Assembly: GCF_000508185.1 (NCBI RefSeq)
Contig: NZ_AYOY01000176.1
Coordinates: forward strand, 1 to 64,000
Length of the DNA: 64,000 bases
Origin: Sphingobium sp. C100
GTDB lineage: Bacteria; Pseudomonadota; Alphaproteobacteria; Sphingomonadales; Sphingomonadaceae
Direction of reading: 5' to 3'
A program made the translations under genes and the position numbers. The notes beneath the pieces were generated by a model. It saw only the letters and a list, made by a program, of their open reading frames with translations. It did no database searches and was not told the origin of the DNA. Each line of letters opens with the position of its first letter. The stretch's first letter is position 1. Below, in pieces: positions 17,090 to 27,884 of the stretch.

Positions 17090-18775
17090 TCAAAGCGCCT
17101 GATTGCCAATATTGGCGGCATGTTTCGCCGCCACATAGCCAAAGACGAAGGATGGGCCGACGCTGCTGCCCGCGCCCGCATAGGAGCGGCCCATGACCGA
17201 CGCGGTGGACGTGCCGGTGGCGTATAGCCCGACAATAGCACTGCCATCTGCGCGCAAAACCCGCCCATATTCATCGGTCACCACACCGCCATAGGTGCCG
17301 ACATCCCCCGGCAGGACCGGCACGGCATAGAAGGGCGCGGTGTCGAGCGGGCCAAGACTGGCGTTGCCGGGATAGAAGGGATCGCCCAGAAAATTGTCAT
17401 AGGCGCGTTCGCCGCGATGGAAGTCGGGGTCGCGGCCCTGCGCGGCATGTTCGTTGAAACGCGCGACCGTGGCCTTGAGCGCAGCGGGGTCTATGCCGAG
17501 CGTCCGCGCCAATTGTTCGATCGTGTCAGCCTTGGCCAGATAGCCCTGCTTCGTCCAGGATGCAGGCTTGGGCACGCTGGGGAAAGCATTGCCGATCATG
17601 TAGCTGCGCATGACATGATCATCAAAAATGGCGTAGCTCGGCACGGCCGGGACGCTCTGATTACGCTCCAGCATCGTCCGGCAATAGGTGAGGTAAGACC
17701 CCCCCTCGTTCATGTAGCGCTGCCCCGACTGATCGACCAATATGGCGTGAGGGGCTGCGGTCAGCCGCTGGGCCGATGGCTTGAACTCGGACTGTTCCTC
17801 GCCGGGGGGCAAGGTGATCTGGTGGCCGACCATTTCGTTCATCTGCGCGATTGCGGCGCCATGACGCTGCATTTCGACGATCATCTCGCCGGTGTCGCCA
17901 GGCCCGGCCATGGTCCATGCAACCGACGTGCCTGGAATATACTGGTCGCGCATCGCCTGGTTGCGGGCGAAGCCGCCGGCTGCGACCAGCACACCGAGCC
18001 GCGCACCGATGCGCCAGGGCTGCCCGTCCTTCTGCGTCACCACGCCGATGATCGCGCCCTTGTCCTCCACCAATTGATCAACGCCTGCGTCGGTACGGAA
18101 CTGAACGCCCGCCTTGAGCGCGATCTGCAACAGCCGTCCCTGAAGCGCGGTACCGGCGGCCACGATGTCCTGCCCGGTGAGCCGCGCCCTGACCTTGCGC
18201 CAGCCGATCCGTGCCAGCAGCAGCTTGGCGCGCCAGCTTTGCTTGAGCTGGGGCAGCTTCATCAATTCTTCGTTGGTGGCGGGGATGCCGCCAAAACGGC
18301 CCCGTCGCAGCTTGGAACAATAAGCGCCCAGTTCCTTGGCGTTGAACAAGGCCGGAGTTACCGAGCGGGAGGATTTCGACCCGCCGGGCAGTTCGTCATG
18401 ATAATCCGGCCAGAATGGCGCGCGCCCGAATTTCATGCCCTTGCGCATGAGAAAGGCGAGCATCTGCGGTGCTTCGTTGACATAGGTTTGTCGGCGCAGC
18501 CGGCTCGCGCCAGGCGCATCGTCCACGCCTTCGTTCAGCGCGTCGAGATAGGCCATCGCCAGTTCGGGGCTGTCCTGCTCCCCCGCGCGCGCCATCAGCG
18601 GATTGTTTGGAATCCACATGACGCCGCCCGATCGTGCGGTTGTGCCGCCAAGCTGATCGGTCTTTTCGAGCACCAGCACCGACTTGCCGGCCTGCCGCAT
18701 CACCAGCGCCGCGCACAGTCCGCCGCCGCCACTGCCCACGACTACGAAATCATAGCTTTCGTTCCAGTCGGTCAT
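17090..18775 (-). CDS. FAD-dependent 3-ketosteroid dehydrogenase-like flavoprotein
   Basis: A 561-residue flavoprotein of the fumarate reductase/KstD superfamily. The N-terminal FAD motif is YDFVVVGSGGGGLCAALVMR, with LEKTDQLGGTTARSGG and VLVAAGGFARN later. The C-terminal block GTYGGVVTDEYGRVLRADGS and SSVGPSFVFGYVAA corresponds to the second FAD/substrate region of ketosteroid dehydrogenases. These enzymes introduce a ring double bond next to a keto group. The ATG at 18775 has GGAG 9 bases upstream; a TTG at 18790 is less likely. Last gene of the 22914-17090 cluster. A ketosteroid substrate is not proven; any cyclic ketone is possible. Confidence 0.85.
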   Translation of the reverse strand: MTDWNESYDFVVVGSGGGGLCAALVMRQAGKSVLVLEKTDQLGGTTARSGGVMWIPNNPLMARAGEQDSPELAMAYLDALNEGVDDAPGASRLRRQTYVNEAPQMLAFLMRKGMKFGRAPFWPDYHDELPGGSKSSRSVTPALFNAKELGAYCSKLRRGRFGGIPATNEELMKLPQLKQSWRAKLLLARIGWRKVRARLTGQDIVAAGTALQGRLLQIALKAGVQFRTDAGVDQLVEDKGAIIGVVTQKDGQPWRIGARLGVLVAAGGFARNQAMRDQYIPGTSVAWTMAGPGDTGEMIVEMQRHGAAIAQMNEMVGHQITLPPGEEQSEFKPSAQRLTAAPHAILVDQSGQRYMNEGGSYLTYCRTMLERNQSVPAVPSYAIFDDHVMRSYMIGNAFPSVPKPASWTKQGYLAKADTIEQLARTLGIDPAALKATVARFNEHAAQGRDPDFHRGERAYDNFLGDPFYPGNASLGPLDTAPFYAVPVLPGDVGTYGGVVTDEYGRVLRADGSAIVGLYATGTSTASVMGRSYAGAGSSVGPSFVFGYVAAKHAANIGNQAL

Positions 18776-18802
18776 GCCGTTGCTCTCCAATAAATCGCCG
18801 TG

Positions 18803-19828
<1,026 letters not shown>

Positions 19829-20683
19829 TCATTCGGACACGCCCGCTTCGGCCATGACTCGCCGTCGGGCTTCGTCGAATTTTTCGATATAATTATGCGC
19901 GTCGCCCGCCGTGATGCCGCCGTCGATGGGCAGAACGACGCCAGTGATGTAGCGCGCATTGTCGCTGGCCAGGAACAGGGCGGCCTGCGCGACGTCCTCT
20001 GGCATCCCGCGTCGGCGCAGCGGCTGGTAGGAATCCATCACTTCGCGGATGGCCATTTCAAGCTTGTCGAGCAGCACCGGATCGGTATTCGCGGCCAGCG
20101 CATCCTTGATCAGCTTGGTCTCGATCTGGCCGGGGACCAGACAGTTGACGCGGATGCCGTAGCCGGCCAGTTCGATCGCGGCATTTTTCGATGCATGGAT
20201 CACCGCCGCCTTCGACGCCCGATAGGAGGTCACGCCGAAGCTGGCGACGATGCCCGCGATCGAGGAGGTGTTGAGGATCACCCCGCCCCCATGGTCGCGC
20301 ATATACCGGCCGGCGATCTGGGTGCCCCGGATAACCGCCCGGACATTGACGTCGAACACCCGATCAAAGGCATCCAGATCATCGTCGAGCAGGCGCACCA
20401 TGCGATTGGGCACGGCGGCATTGTTGCACATGATGTCGAGGCCGCCGAATGCACTGACCGCCAGATCGCAGAGCGCCTGCAACTCCTCGGGCTTCGATAC
20501 GTCGGTCCGCTGGAAGCGGCAGGTTTCGCCGATGCCCTTGGCCACCGCCTCGCCCGCTGCGGCGTCGAGGTCGCCGATCACCACTTTGGCGCCGGCCTTC
20601 GCAAACAGCTCCGCTGTCGCCTGGCCGAGTCCGTTTGCGCCGCCGGTGATGACGGCGACTTTCCCATTCAACAGCTGATCCAT
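19829..20683 (-). CDS. Short-chain dehydrogenase/reductase (SDR)
   Basis: A 284-residue classical SDR. NAD(P)-binding TGGANGLG near residue 13, DVSKPEE, NNAAVPN, the catalytic Ser-Tyr-Lys set in LNTSSIAGIV and YRASKAA, and VPGQIETK. The Asp in GDLDAAAG after strand two suggests NAD preference. The C-terminus is about 25 residues longer than the basic fold (NYIEKFDEARRRVMAEAG). The ATG at 20683 has AAGGGG 7 bases upstream. Follows the P450 gene by 37 bases, so oxidation of a hydroxyl introduced by the P450 is a natural role. Confidence 0.88.
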   Translation of the reverse strand: MDQLLNGKVAVITGGANGLGQATAELFAKAGAKVVIGDLDAAAGEAVAKGIGETCRFQRTDVSKPEELQALCDLAVSAFGGLDIMCNNAAVPNRMVRLLDDDLDAFDRVFDVNVRAVIRGTQIAGRYMRDHGGGVILNTSSIAGIVASFGVTSYRASKAAVIHASKNAAIELAGYGIRVNCLVPGQIETKLIKDALAANTDPVLLDKLEMAIREVMDSYQPLRRRGMPEDVAQAALFLASDNARYITGVVLPIDGGITAGDAHNYIEKFDEARRRVMAEAGVSE

Positions 20684-20720
20684 GCTCAATCCCCTTCGTG
20701 CCGCGCGTCGCGCTTCCTGT

Positions 20721-22037
20721 TTATGCGCGACGCTTGAAGGTGATCGGCAGATTTTCGACCATCCGGGTGGCGACGGTGGGGAAATAGGTCAGTTCCTCAA
20801 TCGGCACCGCCATCTTGATGTCGACGAGACGGCGACCGATTTCCTGCGCCGCGACCTTGATCTCCATCCGCGCCAGGGCAAGGCCGACGCAACGGTGGGT
20901 GCCGTTGCCGAATGTGACATGCCGGGTGATATTGCCACGGCCCGGGTTGAAATCACGCGGGCAAGGGAATTGGGCCGGATCGTCATTTCCCGATGCATAG
21001 AGCAGCAGCATATGCGCACCCTTGGGCAGGACGGTGCCGCCCAGTTCGACTTCGCGGGTGGTCATGCGCGAGAGGCCATGGACCGGCGGTTCCAGCCGCA
21101 GCATCTCTTCGACGAAGCGGTTCATCGCCTTGTCGTCCTCATAATTGGCATAGAGGAACTCGGCGACTTCGGGGCGCGTCGCCACGGCGCGCAACACATT
21201 GGTCAGGCCCGTCGAAGTGGTGTCATTGCCGCCGACCAGCAGGGCGCGGCCGAGTGCGACGATCTCGCCAAATTCGAGGGTCGGATTCTGATCATCGTCC
21301 AGACGGGCGTGCACGAGGTCCGAGATCATGTCCTCGGCCGGCGTCTCCTGACGCTCCTTGATGCGGTCGATGATATAGTTCTGCATTTCGCAATAGAGCC
21401 GCGCATTTTCGAGCATCTGCTCGCGATCCTGCATCCGGCCGATCTGGGCGACGGCGGCAAGCGACCATTGCGCGATCTTGTCGGGATCAAGGTCGTGGAA
21501 ACCCAGCTGCTTGGCGATCACGCGGATCGTGAAGGGGTTGGAAATGTCCTGAGCGCCGTCGGCATGACCTTGATCGGCGACCTTTTCGATCACGTTCACC
21601 GCGATTTCGCGGATGTCGGGCTCCAGTTGCTTGACGCGGTGAGCGGTGAAGGCCTTTTCGAGCAGGCGGCGGATGCGGGTATGTTCCGGCGGGTCGGTCA
21701 TGATGCCGTCGTGGAAGAAGCCACCGCCCTGGGTGCGCAGGATTTCCTGGAACTCCGCCTGGAAACCTTTCGCATTCTGCTCGGCATAGCCATGCTTGAC
21801 GGAGAAGGTCAGCGGATCGGCCAGAACCTTCTGCAAATCCTCGAAACGCGACACAAGATACATGTCGATGTTGGGATCGTGATAGACCGGGCTGTCACGG
21901 CGGATCGCTTCGTAGAAGGGCCAGGGATTGGCGCGGACGTTGAGGTCGGCCATGGTCGCATCGGGCTTCAGATGGCCGTCCTCGGTGAGGAAGGGGCAAC
22001 GATCCGCCCCTGCCGATTTGAGCTGCGTCGATTCCAT
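20721..22037 (-). CDS. Cytochrome P450 (bacterial class I type)
   Basis: A 438-residue soluble P450. The I-helix oxygen-binding motif is ALLVGGNDTTSTGL near residue 255, the ExxR is EEMLR near 296, and the haem-Cys loop is FGNGTHRCVGLALAR near 375. It inserts oxygen into an unactivated C-H bond, using electrons from a ferredoxin and reductase. No ferredoxin or reductase is adjacent; the 3Fe-4S ferredoxin at 38592 and the 2Fe-2S ferredoxin at 54693 are candidate partners. RBS GGGAAAG upstream. Placed between two SDR genes. Substrate is unknown, but the neighbourhood suggests a cyclic terpenoid or steroid-like compound. Confidence 0.94.
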   Translation of the reverse strand: MESTQLKSAGADRCPFLTEDGHLKPDATMADLNVRANPWPFYEAIRRDSPVYHDPNIDMYLVSRFEDLQKVLADPLTFSVKHGYAEQNAKGFQAEFQEILRTQGGGFFHDGIMTDPPEHTRIRRLLEKAFTAHRVKQLEPDIREIAVNVIEKVADQGHADGAQDISNPFTIRVIAKQLGFHDLDPDKIAQWSLAAVAQIGRMQDREQMLENARLYCEMQNYIIDRIKERQETPAEDMISDLVHARLDDDQNPTLEFGEIVALGRALLVGGNDTTSTGLTNVLRAVATRPEVAEFLYANYEDDKAMNRFVEEMLRLEPPVHGLSRMTTREVELGGTVLPKGAHMLLLYASGNDDPAQFPCPRDFNPGRGNITRHVTFGNGTHRCVGLALARMEIKVAAQEIGRRLVDIKMAVPIEELTYFPTVATRMVENLPITFKRRA

Positions 22038-22176
22038 GACTTGCTTTCCCTATCTGCGTGTTGCCCCGGACGAGGGAGAAGAATGATCATCCCGCCTCGC
22101 CCGCACCTCGCTGTCGACCGGTCGTCGTCGAGGCAGCCAATATCGTTGCCCAGCCGCCAGAGCGGCAGAAGCGTCT

Positions 22177-22914
22177 TCAGACCTGTTTTCGCGCATGAAG
22201 CGCGATCGTGCCAATGCGAAGATCGGCCGGCAAGCCAATGATCGCCCGGAAGATATCGACCGGCGACTGGGTATGGCTCATCGGTCGGTTGCGCAGGTCA
22301 AGGCCTGCCTCGACCGACGCGCTATGGAAGGCCATGGCCGCATCGCGGTCGATGTCCCACTGCTTGCCTTCCTCATGCATCGACCCCGCGCGCACGCAGG
22401 TAACACTGATGCCAGCGCCTTCCACTTCAAGCTGGAGCGCATCGGAAAACATTTCGAGCCCCGCCTTGCCTGCGCGGTAGACGGAAAGATGCGGGAAAGG
22501 CAGCGCGACCGATTCGCTGCTGACGTTGATGATCTGGCCGCCATTGGTCATCATCGGGATGGCCGAGCGCGAACAGAGCATCGGACCGATGAGATTGGTG
22601 GTGATGCCGCCGAAGATCTGCTCATCGGTCGCACTGGCGATCGTGAAGGGCGCATAGATGGCGGCGTTGTTGATGAGCACGTCGATCGCCTGATGTCGGG
22701 CCGCGATCTTCGCGAACGCCGCGCGTATCGAGTCTGGCGAAGCGACATCGCAGCCCAGCGCCAGCGCGCGGTCGCCAATCTCCGCTGCGACCGCCTCCAC
22801 CTTTGAAAGCGTGCGGCCGAGCAGCACCACATCATGCCCATCGGCGGCAAAACCCCTGGCGAGCGCCCGCCCCAGCCCTGCGCCCGCGCCGGTTATCACG
22901 ATCCTTTTGGACAT
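22177..22914 (-). CDS. Short-chain dehydrogenase/reductase (SDR)
   Basis: A 245-residue SDR. TGAGAGLGRALAR at the N-terminus, LGRTLSK at the cofactor-specificity turn (Arg suggests NADP), NNAAIYAPF, NVSSESVALPF and SVYRAGKAG as catalytic Ser/Tyr/Lys. GAGSMHEEGKQWD replaces the usual PG...T loop, so the substrate loop is unusual. The ATG at 22914 has GGAGAGG upstream; the frame extends six residues to 22932 without need. First gene of the P450 cluster, separated from the P450 by 139 bases. Confidence 0.87.
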   Translation of the reverse strand: MSKRIVITGAGAGLGRALARGFAADGHDVVLLGRTLSKVEAVAAEIGDRALALGCDVASPDSIRAAFAKIAARHQAIDVLINNAAIYAPFTIASATDEQIFGGITTNLIGPMLCSRSAIPMMTNGGQIINVSSESVALPFPHLSVYRAGKAGLEMFSDALQLEVEGAGISVTCVRAGSMHEEGKQWDIDRDAAMAFHSASVEAGLDLRNRPMSHTQSPVDIFRAIIGLPADLRIGTIALHARKQV

Positions 22915-23106
22915 GGTCCGCCTCTCCTTCAATCTCTATTCATTGTTCGTCCCTTGCGCCGGAGGGCACGCAGATCGCAACATCGACCATTGTGCCCGCG
23001 GCCCGATGCGGGCATCCATCGCGCGACCGATGCTTTACCGCATGCGGCCCCAGCCGCCATCTTATCCACTAGAGGCATGGGAATGAGATCACCCGAGGAA
23101 GGCTTA

Positions 23107-23964
23107 ATGAGCACACAGGAACGGATCGTCTTTCAGGGCGCCGGCGTCGAAATCGTGGGCAGCGCATCGGGGCCGGCGGACGGCCCGCCGATCCTGTTCC
23201 TGCACGGCGCGGGCCAGACCCGGCACAGTTGGGGCAAGGCCATTGATGAGGCGGCCCGCCGTGGCTTTCGCGCCATCGCCATCGATTCGCGCGGTCATGG
23301 CGACAGCGGCTGGTCGCCCGACGGACAATATGGTCTGGACCGCTATGCCGAGGATGCGCGCCGCGTGGTCGAACAGGTCGGCAGCAAGCCGATTTTCGTA
23401 GGGGCCTCGATGGGCGGATCGACCGGCATCATGCTGGCGGCCGATCAGGACAGCCCGCTGCGGGCGCTCGTGCTGGTCGACATCACCGCGCGGGTCGAGC
23501 CGGAAGCATCGCAGGAAGTGATGGCGTTCATGGGGAGCGCCCAGCAGGGTTTCGCTTCGCTGGACGAAGCGGCCGATGCGGTGTCGGCCTATCTGCCCCA
23601 TCGGCCCAGGCCCAAAAATACAGACGGTCTGGCCAAGAATCTGCGCTTTCGCGATGGACGCTATTATTGGCACTGGGATCCGGCTTTCCTGTCCATGGGC
23701 CGCAGGTCGGGCGAACAGGAATCCTACCAGACGCGGATCCAGGCAGCGGCGCAGTCCCTTACCATTCCCACATTGCTGGTGCGTGGGGGAAAGAGCAGGA
23801 TCGTCACGGAAAAAGGGGCGCGCGAATTTCTCGAACTCGTGCCGCACGCCGAATTCTTCAACGTCGCCGATGCCGATCATATGGTCGCGGGCGACGACAA
23901 TGATGCCTTCAACGCGGCGGTGTTCGACTTTATCGGCCGGCTTGACGCCAGCACGGCGGCCTGA
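23107..23964 (+). CDS. Alpha/beta hydrolase
   Basis: A 285-residue alpha/beta hydrolase. Oxyanion strand PILFLHGAGQTRHSW, nucleophile elbow VGASMGGSTG near residue 100 (Ser), DSRGHGDSG and the catalytic His in VADADHMVAGDDND near 255. The acid residue is not in its usual place after LLVRGGKSRIV and I cannot assign it. Such enzymes in catabolic clusters cleave esters, lactones or C-C bonds of ring-cleavage products. ATG 23107 is preceded by GAGGAAGG; the open frame upstream to 22834 overlaps the divergent SDR promoter and is not coding. Converges with the MFS gene 33 bases downstream. Confidence 0.88.
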   Translation: MSTQERIVFQGAGVEIVGSASGPADGPPILFLHGAGQTRHSWGKAIDEAARRGFRAIAIDSRGHGDSGWSPDGQYGLDRYAEDARRVVEQVGSKPIFVGASMGGSTGIMLAADQDSPLRALVLVDITARVEPEASQEVMAFMGSAQQGFASLDEAADAVSAYLPHRPRPKNTDGLAKNLRFRDGRYYWHWDPAFLSMGRRSGEQESYQTRIQAAAQSLTIPTLLVRGGKSRIVTEKGAREFLELVPHAEFFNVADADHMVAGDDNDAFNAAVFDFIGRLDASTAA

Positions 23965-23997
23965 AGCCCCTTTTCCGCCGACCCGGCCTGAGGTCGA

Positions 23998-25668
23998 TCA
24001 GGGCGCATATATGGGGATCGGCTCATCCCCCGGATCAGGCGTTTCCGAACGCCAGCGCACAGAGCCGAACGGCCGCTCCAGCATCCGGCGCACCACCGCT
24101 TCCGATCCTGCCAGTGTGAGGCTGCGGGCGTGCTGCTGGAGCGCGAGGTCGGACTTGGTCTGCCGCTCGCGATGCAGGAAATAATCGTTCCAGGTCGCGA
24201 AATGATAGCGTTCGGTCCACAGCGTCGGGTCGGCGATGTTGCGCGCGAGCGACAGGTTGCGCGCCCCGTTGCGCCGCCTGGCGCGATGCAGGTCCATCAT
24301 CACCATGTAGAATTCGCGTGCGGTGGCCGGATCGACATGATGATCGACTTCTATGACGATCGGCCCGCTGCGCGGCGTCAGCGCCAGCGCGACCTCAGGC
24401 GTGTGCGCCAGTTCGACCAGTTCGATCTCGTTCGGTTCGATCCGCGGCAGCGGCAGGAGCAGATGCAGCAGCGGCAGCGCGAGCATGGCGCAGCCCGATA
24501 TCGTCATAGCCGCCGAGATGCCGTATGAACCCGCCAGATCGCCCCAAAGCCAGGCGCCGACGGCGATGCCCCCTGTCAGTGCAGACTGATACCAGGACAG
24601 AGCCCGCGCCGTAACCCAGCGCGGGACCGACATCTGGACGCTGAGGTTGAGGATGGAGACCATGACCATCTGCGCCGCGCCGAAAATGGCGATGGCAGCG
24701 GCCGCCAGCAACAGCATATGGCTGAACCCGAATGTCAGGATCGTAACCCCCGTGCCGAACGCGCAGAGGCTGATCGTCATCCGGTCGCCAAATCTTTCAC
24801 GCGCGCCCGGCAGCAGGAGTGCGCCGACTACCGCGCCGGCGCCCTGGCAACCCAGCAGCAGGCCATAGGTGCCCGCCCCGCCCCCGACCATGTCGCGCGC
24901 GATGATCGGCAACAAGGCCGCGATCGATGCCGTGCCAACGCCAGTGGAGAGCGCCCAGAGCATGACCGTACGAACCGAAGGCGCGTTGAAGACATAGCGC
25001 GCGCCAGCCGCGATCGCCCGGTCCAGCCGTTCAGGCGGCAGGCGCGAGGGCACCGGTTTACGCCGCCAGAGGAAAAAGGCGAGGATCAGGGGCAGATAGC
25101 CCAGGGCATTGGTGGCGAAGGCAGCGCCGGCCCCAGCAACAGCGACAACCAGCCCGCCCACCGCCGGGCCGAAGCTGCGCGCGATATTATAGCTGATCGA
25201 GGCCAGGCCGATCGCCGCAGGCAGATGCTCCGGGCTGACCTGCTCGCGCACCGATGCCTGCCAGGCAGGGCTGTAAAGCGCGCCGCCAACGCCGATCAGA
25301 ACGCAAAAGCCCAAGAGCATGAACGCGTTTTCCAGCCCGGACATGGTCAGCAATGTCAGCGTGGTCGCGCAGATGCAGGCGAAGCCCAGGCCCGTCAGCG
25401 CTACCTTGCGCCGATCGAACATGTCGGCAATCGCCCCCGCGGGCACCGACACCAGCATCAATGGAAGCATCAACGCCGATTGAACGAGCGCGACCAGCGT
25501 CGGTGATCCGGTCGTGCGCGTCATGTGCCACGCCGCGCCGACGCCCAGGATCAGATAGCCGAAATTGGACAGCAGGCTGGCTGCCCAGATGCGGCGGAAA
25601 TCAGGCTCTCGCAGAGGACCGAAGGGACTGGGGCGGGCAGAGGATGGAGCGGGCGCCGGTGCTGTCAT
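23998..25668 (-). CDS. MFS transporter (EntS-like) with C-terminal soluble domain
   Basis: A 556-residue protein with about 400 residues of alternating hydrophobic segments (for example LLSNFGYLILGVGAAW, LALVQSALMLPLMLVSVPAG followed by DMFDRRKV) typical of MFS_3/EntS exporters. The remaining C-terminal 140 or so residues are soluble (IVIEVDHHVDPATAREFY; FATWNDYFLHRERQT) and resemble an antibiotic-biosynthesis-monooxygenase-like barrel, as seen in related transporters. It probably sits in the inner membrane and exports or imports a small pathway compound. Divergent from the thiolase gene. Confidence 0.88.
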   Translation of the reverse strand: MTAPAPAPSSARPSPFGPLREPDFRRIWAASLLSNFGYLILGVGAAWHMTRTTGSPTLVALVQSALMLPLMLVSVPAGAIADMFDRRKVALTGLGFACICATTLTLLTMSGLENAFMLLGFCVLIGVGGALYSPAWQASVREQVSPEHLPAAIGLASISYNIARSFGPAVGGLVVAVAGAGAAFATNALGYLPLILAFFLWRRKPVPSRLPPERLDRAIAAGARYVFNAPSVRTVMLWALSTGVGTASIAALLPIIARDMVGGGAGTYGLLLGCQGAGAVVGALLLPGARERFGDRMTISLCAFGTGVTILTFGFSHMLLLAAAAIAIFGAAQMVMVSILNLSVQMSVPRWVTARALSWYQSALTGGIAVGAWLWGDLAGSYGISAAMTISGCAMLALPLLHLLLPLPRIEPNEIELVELAHTPEVALALTPRSGPIVIEVDHHVDPATAREFYMVMMDLHRARRRNGARNLSLARNIADPTLWTERYHFATWNDYFLHRERQTKSDLALQQHARSLTLAGSEAVVRRMLERPFGSVRWRSETPDPGDEPIPIYAP

Positions 25669-25953
25669 TATCTTCTCGATCGGGCCGGAGCCGCGCGTCG
25701 AAAAAACCCGTCGGCGGCGATTGGGGGCGCTGTGCGCCGCGACCGGCCGTGAGCACGGCTGCGCGACAGCTACTGCACAATGTTTCTATCCCAGCCGTGA
25801 CGGGAGGAAAGGCGCGCATTTCACTGATCGACGCGGCGATGTTTGCCTGCACCGACCCCACCTGCCTCCGCACATCGGCTTCCGCTTTGGATTATCGCCC
25901 TTATGTAGATGACGGGCCGCCACATCCGGGCGGCGGGCAGATGTGGGATAGCA

Positions 25954-27216
25954 ATGGCTGAGGCTTATATCATCGACGCGGTGCGCACGCCCCGGGGAAT
26001 CGGCAAGGCGGGCAAGGGCGCGTTGGCCGGTATGCACCCGCAACATCTGGCGGCCGTGGTCATGAAGGCGCTCGTGGCGCGCAATCATCTGGACACCGCC
26101 GACATTGACGACGTCATCTGGGGCGTGAGTGCGCAGAACGGCCTGCAAGGGGGCGACCTGGCCCGCATGGCGGCGCTGGATGCCGGCTTCGACGTCAAGG
26201 TGAGCGGCGTGACGCTCGACCGCTTCTGTGGCAGCGGCCTGACCGCCACGTCGCTGGGGGCGGCCCAGATCATGGCGGGGATGGAGGATCTGGTGATCGC
26301 CGGCGGCTCCGAGATGCTGTCCTATGTCACGCAATTTTCCCGTGACATGCGCGCGGCCGGCCTGCTGCATTCGGCGACGCTGGGGTCCGACAACGCCCGG
26401 TTGCAGGCGCGTCATCCCCAATCCAATCAGGGGCTGGCCGCCGACGCAATCGCCGCGATGGAAGGCATCGGCCGGGAGGCGCTCGACGCCTTTGCGCTTG
26501 AAAGCCAGAAGCGTGCCGCGCGCGCGATCGCCGAGGGACGTTTCGACCGATCGATCGTCCCGGTCCTGGCCGATGACGGCGCCGTGATCCTGGACCATGA
26601 GGAATATCCCCGGCCGGATACCACGGCCGAGGCGCTGGCCGCGCTCAAGCCCGCATTCGAGCAGATCGCCGACATGCCGGCCGAGCGCGACGGCACCACC
26701 TACCGCCAGCTCATCAATCGGCGCTATCCCGACCTGGACATCGTGCCGGTGCATCATGCCGGCAGCTCTTCAGGCGTGGTCGACGGCGCCGCTGCGCTCC
26801 TGATCGCGTCGGGTGAATATGCCCGCACCCACGGGCTGAGGCCCCGCGCCCGCATCGTCGCCACCGCCAACATGGGCGATGATCCCACGCTGATGCTGAA
26901 CGGTCCGGTGCCCGCTGCGCGCAAAGTGCTGGAACGGGCCGGACTTAGCGTGCAAGATATCGATCTTTGGGAAGTGAATGAGGCCTTCGCCGTCGTCGTG
27001 GAAAAGTTCATCCGCAATCTGGGTATCGATCGGGACCGCATCAACGTCAATGGCGGGGCGATCGCGTTGGGCCATCCCATCGGCGCGACAGGTGCAATCC
27101 TGATCGGCACGGTGCTAGACGAGTTGGAACGACAGGGGCTGAAGCGCGGGCTCATCACCATGTGCGCCGCCGGCGGCATGGCGCCGGCCATCATCATCGA
27201 GCGCGTCGCGCCGTGA
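25954..27216 (+). CDS. Acetyl-CoA acyltransferase (thiolase)
   Basis: A 420-residue thiolase. The nucleophilic Cys lies in GVTLDRFCGSGLTATS near residue 90; VNEAFAVVVEKF, NVNGGAIALGHPIGATGA and the second active Cys in TMCAAGGMAPA are all present, so it is catalytically complete. It cleaves a 3-ketoacyl-CoA with CoA, releasing acetyl-CoA or propionyl-CoA. I start at ATG 25954, where GGGA lies 5 bases upstream and homology begins; an upstream ATG at 25909 adds 15 unlike residues. A MarR-type gene follows after 28 bases. Confidence 0.92.
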   Translation: MAEAYIIDAVRTPRGIGKAGKGALAGMHPQHLAAVVMKALVARNHLDTADIDDVIWGVSAQNGLQGGDLARMAALDAGFDVKVSGVTLDRFCGSGLTATSLGAAQIMAGMEDLVIAGGSEMLSYVTQFSRDMRAAGLLHSATLGSDNARLQARHPQSNQGLAADAIAAMEGIGREALDAFALESQKRAARAIAEGRFDRSIVPVLADDGAVILDHEEYPRPDTTAEALAALKPAFEQIADMPAERDGTTYRQLINRRYPDLDIVPVHHAGSSSGVVDGAAALLIASGEYARTHGLRPRARIVATANMGDDPTLMLNGPVPAARKVLERAGLSVQDIDLWEVNEAFAVVVEKFIRNLGIDRDRINVNGGAIALGHPIGATGAILIGTVLDELERQGLKRGLITMCAAGGMAPAIIIERVAP

Positions 27217-27244
27217 GGGTGCCCGCAGGAGCATTGTTGGGATA

Positions 27245-27754
27245 ATGGGCGACACGACCGGAGAACCGCGTACACGCGCCATCGCGCGCAAGCTGACCGT
27301 CACGGCGCGCCAGATCGTTCAGCGGTTCGACCAGAGCGTTGAGCAGATGGGCGTTTCGCGCGCGAAATTCGCCGTGATTGCACTGGTTTCGCGCAAGCCG
27401 GGCGTGTCTCAGCGCGCGATCGCCGAACGGCTGCAAGTGACCGAGGTCACGGCGGGGCGGCTGGTTGAACGGCTCTGTGCCGATGGATTTCTGGAGCGGC
27501 GCGGCAACCCCAACAACCGCCGGACCTATTTCGTGCATTTGACCGCGGCGGCGCAGCCGCTGCTCGACGAGCTGTCGGTGGTCGCGGCCGCGCAGGAAAA
27601 ACAGACCTTCCGCGGTTTCAGTACCGACGAACTGGATCAGCTCGAGCAATTTCTGGCGCGAATTTCGGCCAATATCGCGATCGGTGGGCGCGTGTCTGCG
27701 GAATGTCCCGTCGTCTCGCCAAAAGTCGAGGCTGACGCGATACCGATTGATTAG
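27245..27754 (+). CDS. MarR-family transcriptional regulator
   Basis: A 169-residue winged-helix regulator. The recognition region reads GVSQRAIAERLQVTEVTAGR, followed by the wing RRGNPNNRRTYFVHLTAAA. MarR proteins usually repress their own operon and respond to aromatic or other small acids. Located 28 bases after the thiolase gene, so it is probably co-transcribed and may control it and the divergent transporter. A strong terminator follows at 27796. Confidence 0.9.
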   Translation: MGDTTGEPRTRAIARKLTVTARQIVQRFDQSVEQMGVSRAKFAVIALVSRKPGVSQRAIAERLQVTEVTAGRLVERLCADGFLERRGNPNNRRTYFVHLTAAAQPLLDELSVVAAAQEKQTFRGFSTDELDQLEQFLARISANIAIGGRVSAECPVVSPKVEADAIPID

Positions 27755-27795
27755 ACCTTATAGGCCTTCATCTGCGTCTGCTGGGATGGAGCCAT

Positions 27796-27831
27796 AAAAA
27801 AGGGACGCAGCCGTGCTGCGCCCCTTTTTTT
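27796..27831. terminator. Rho-independent terminator (bidirectional)
   Basis: A-run plus stem GGG-A-CGCAG, loop CCGTG, CTGCG-C-CCC and a run of seven T. It ends the thiolase-MarR transcript and, read on the other strand, the small secreted-protein gene at 27885. Confidence 0.9.
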
Positions 27832-27884
27832 GCATTTCGCTACACTGCGGCGCAGCATGATGCGCGCGCGCCGGTCACCACCGC

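Noticed and set aside
25746-25759. Short palindrome GCCGTG-AG-CACGGC between MFS and thiolase genes
   Set aside because: Only 6 bp with GC-rich arms; expected by chance at this composition.
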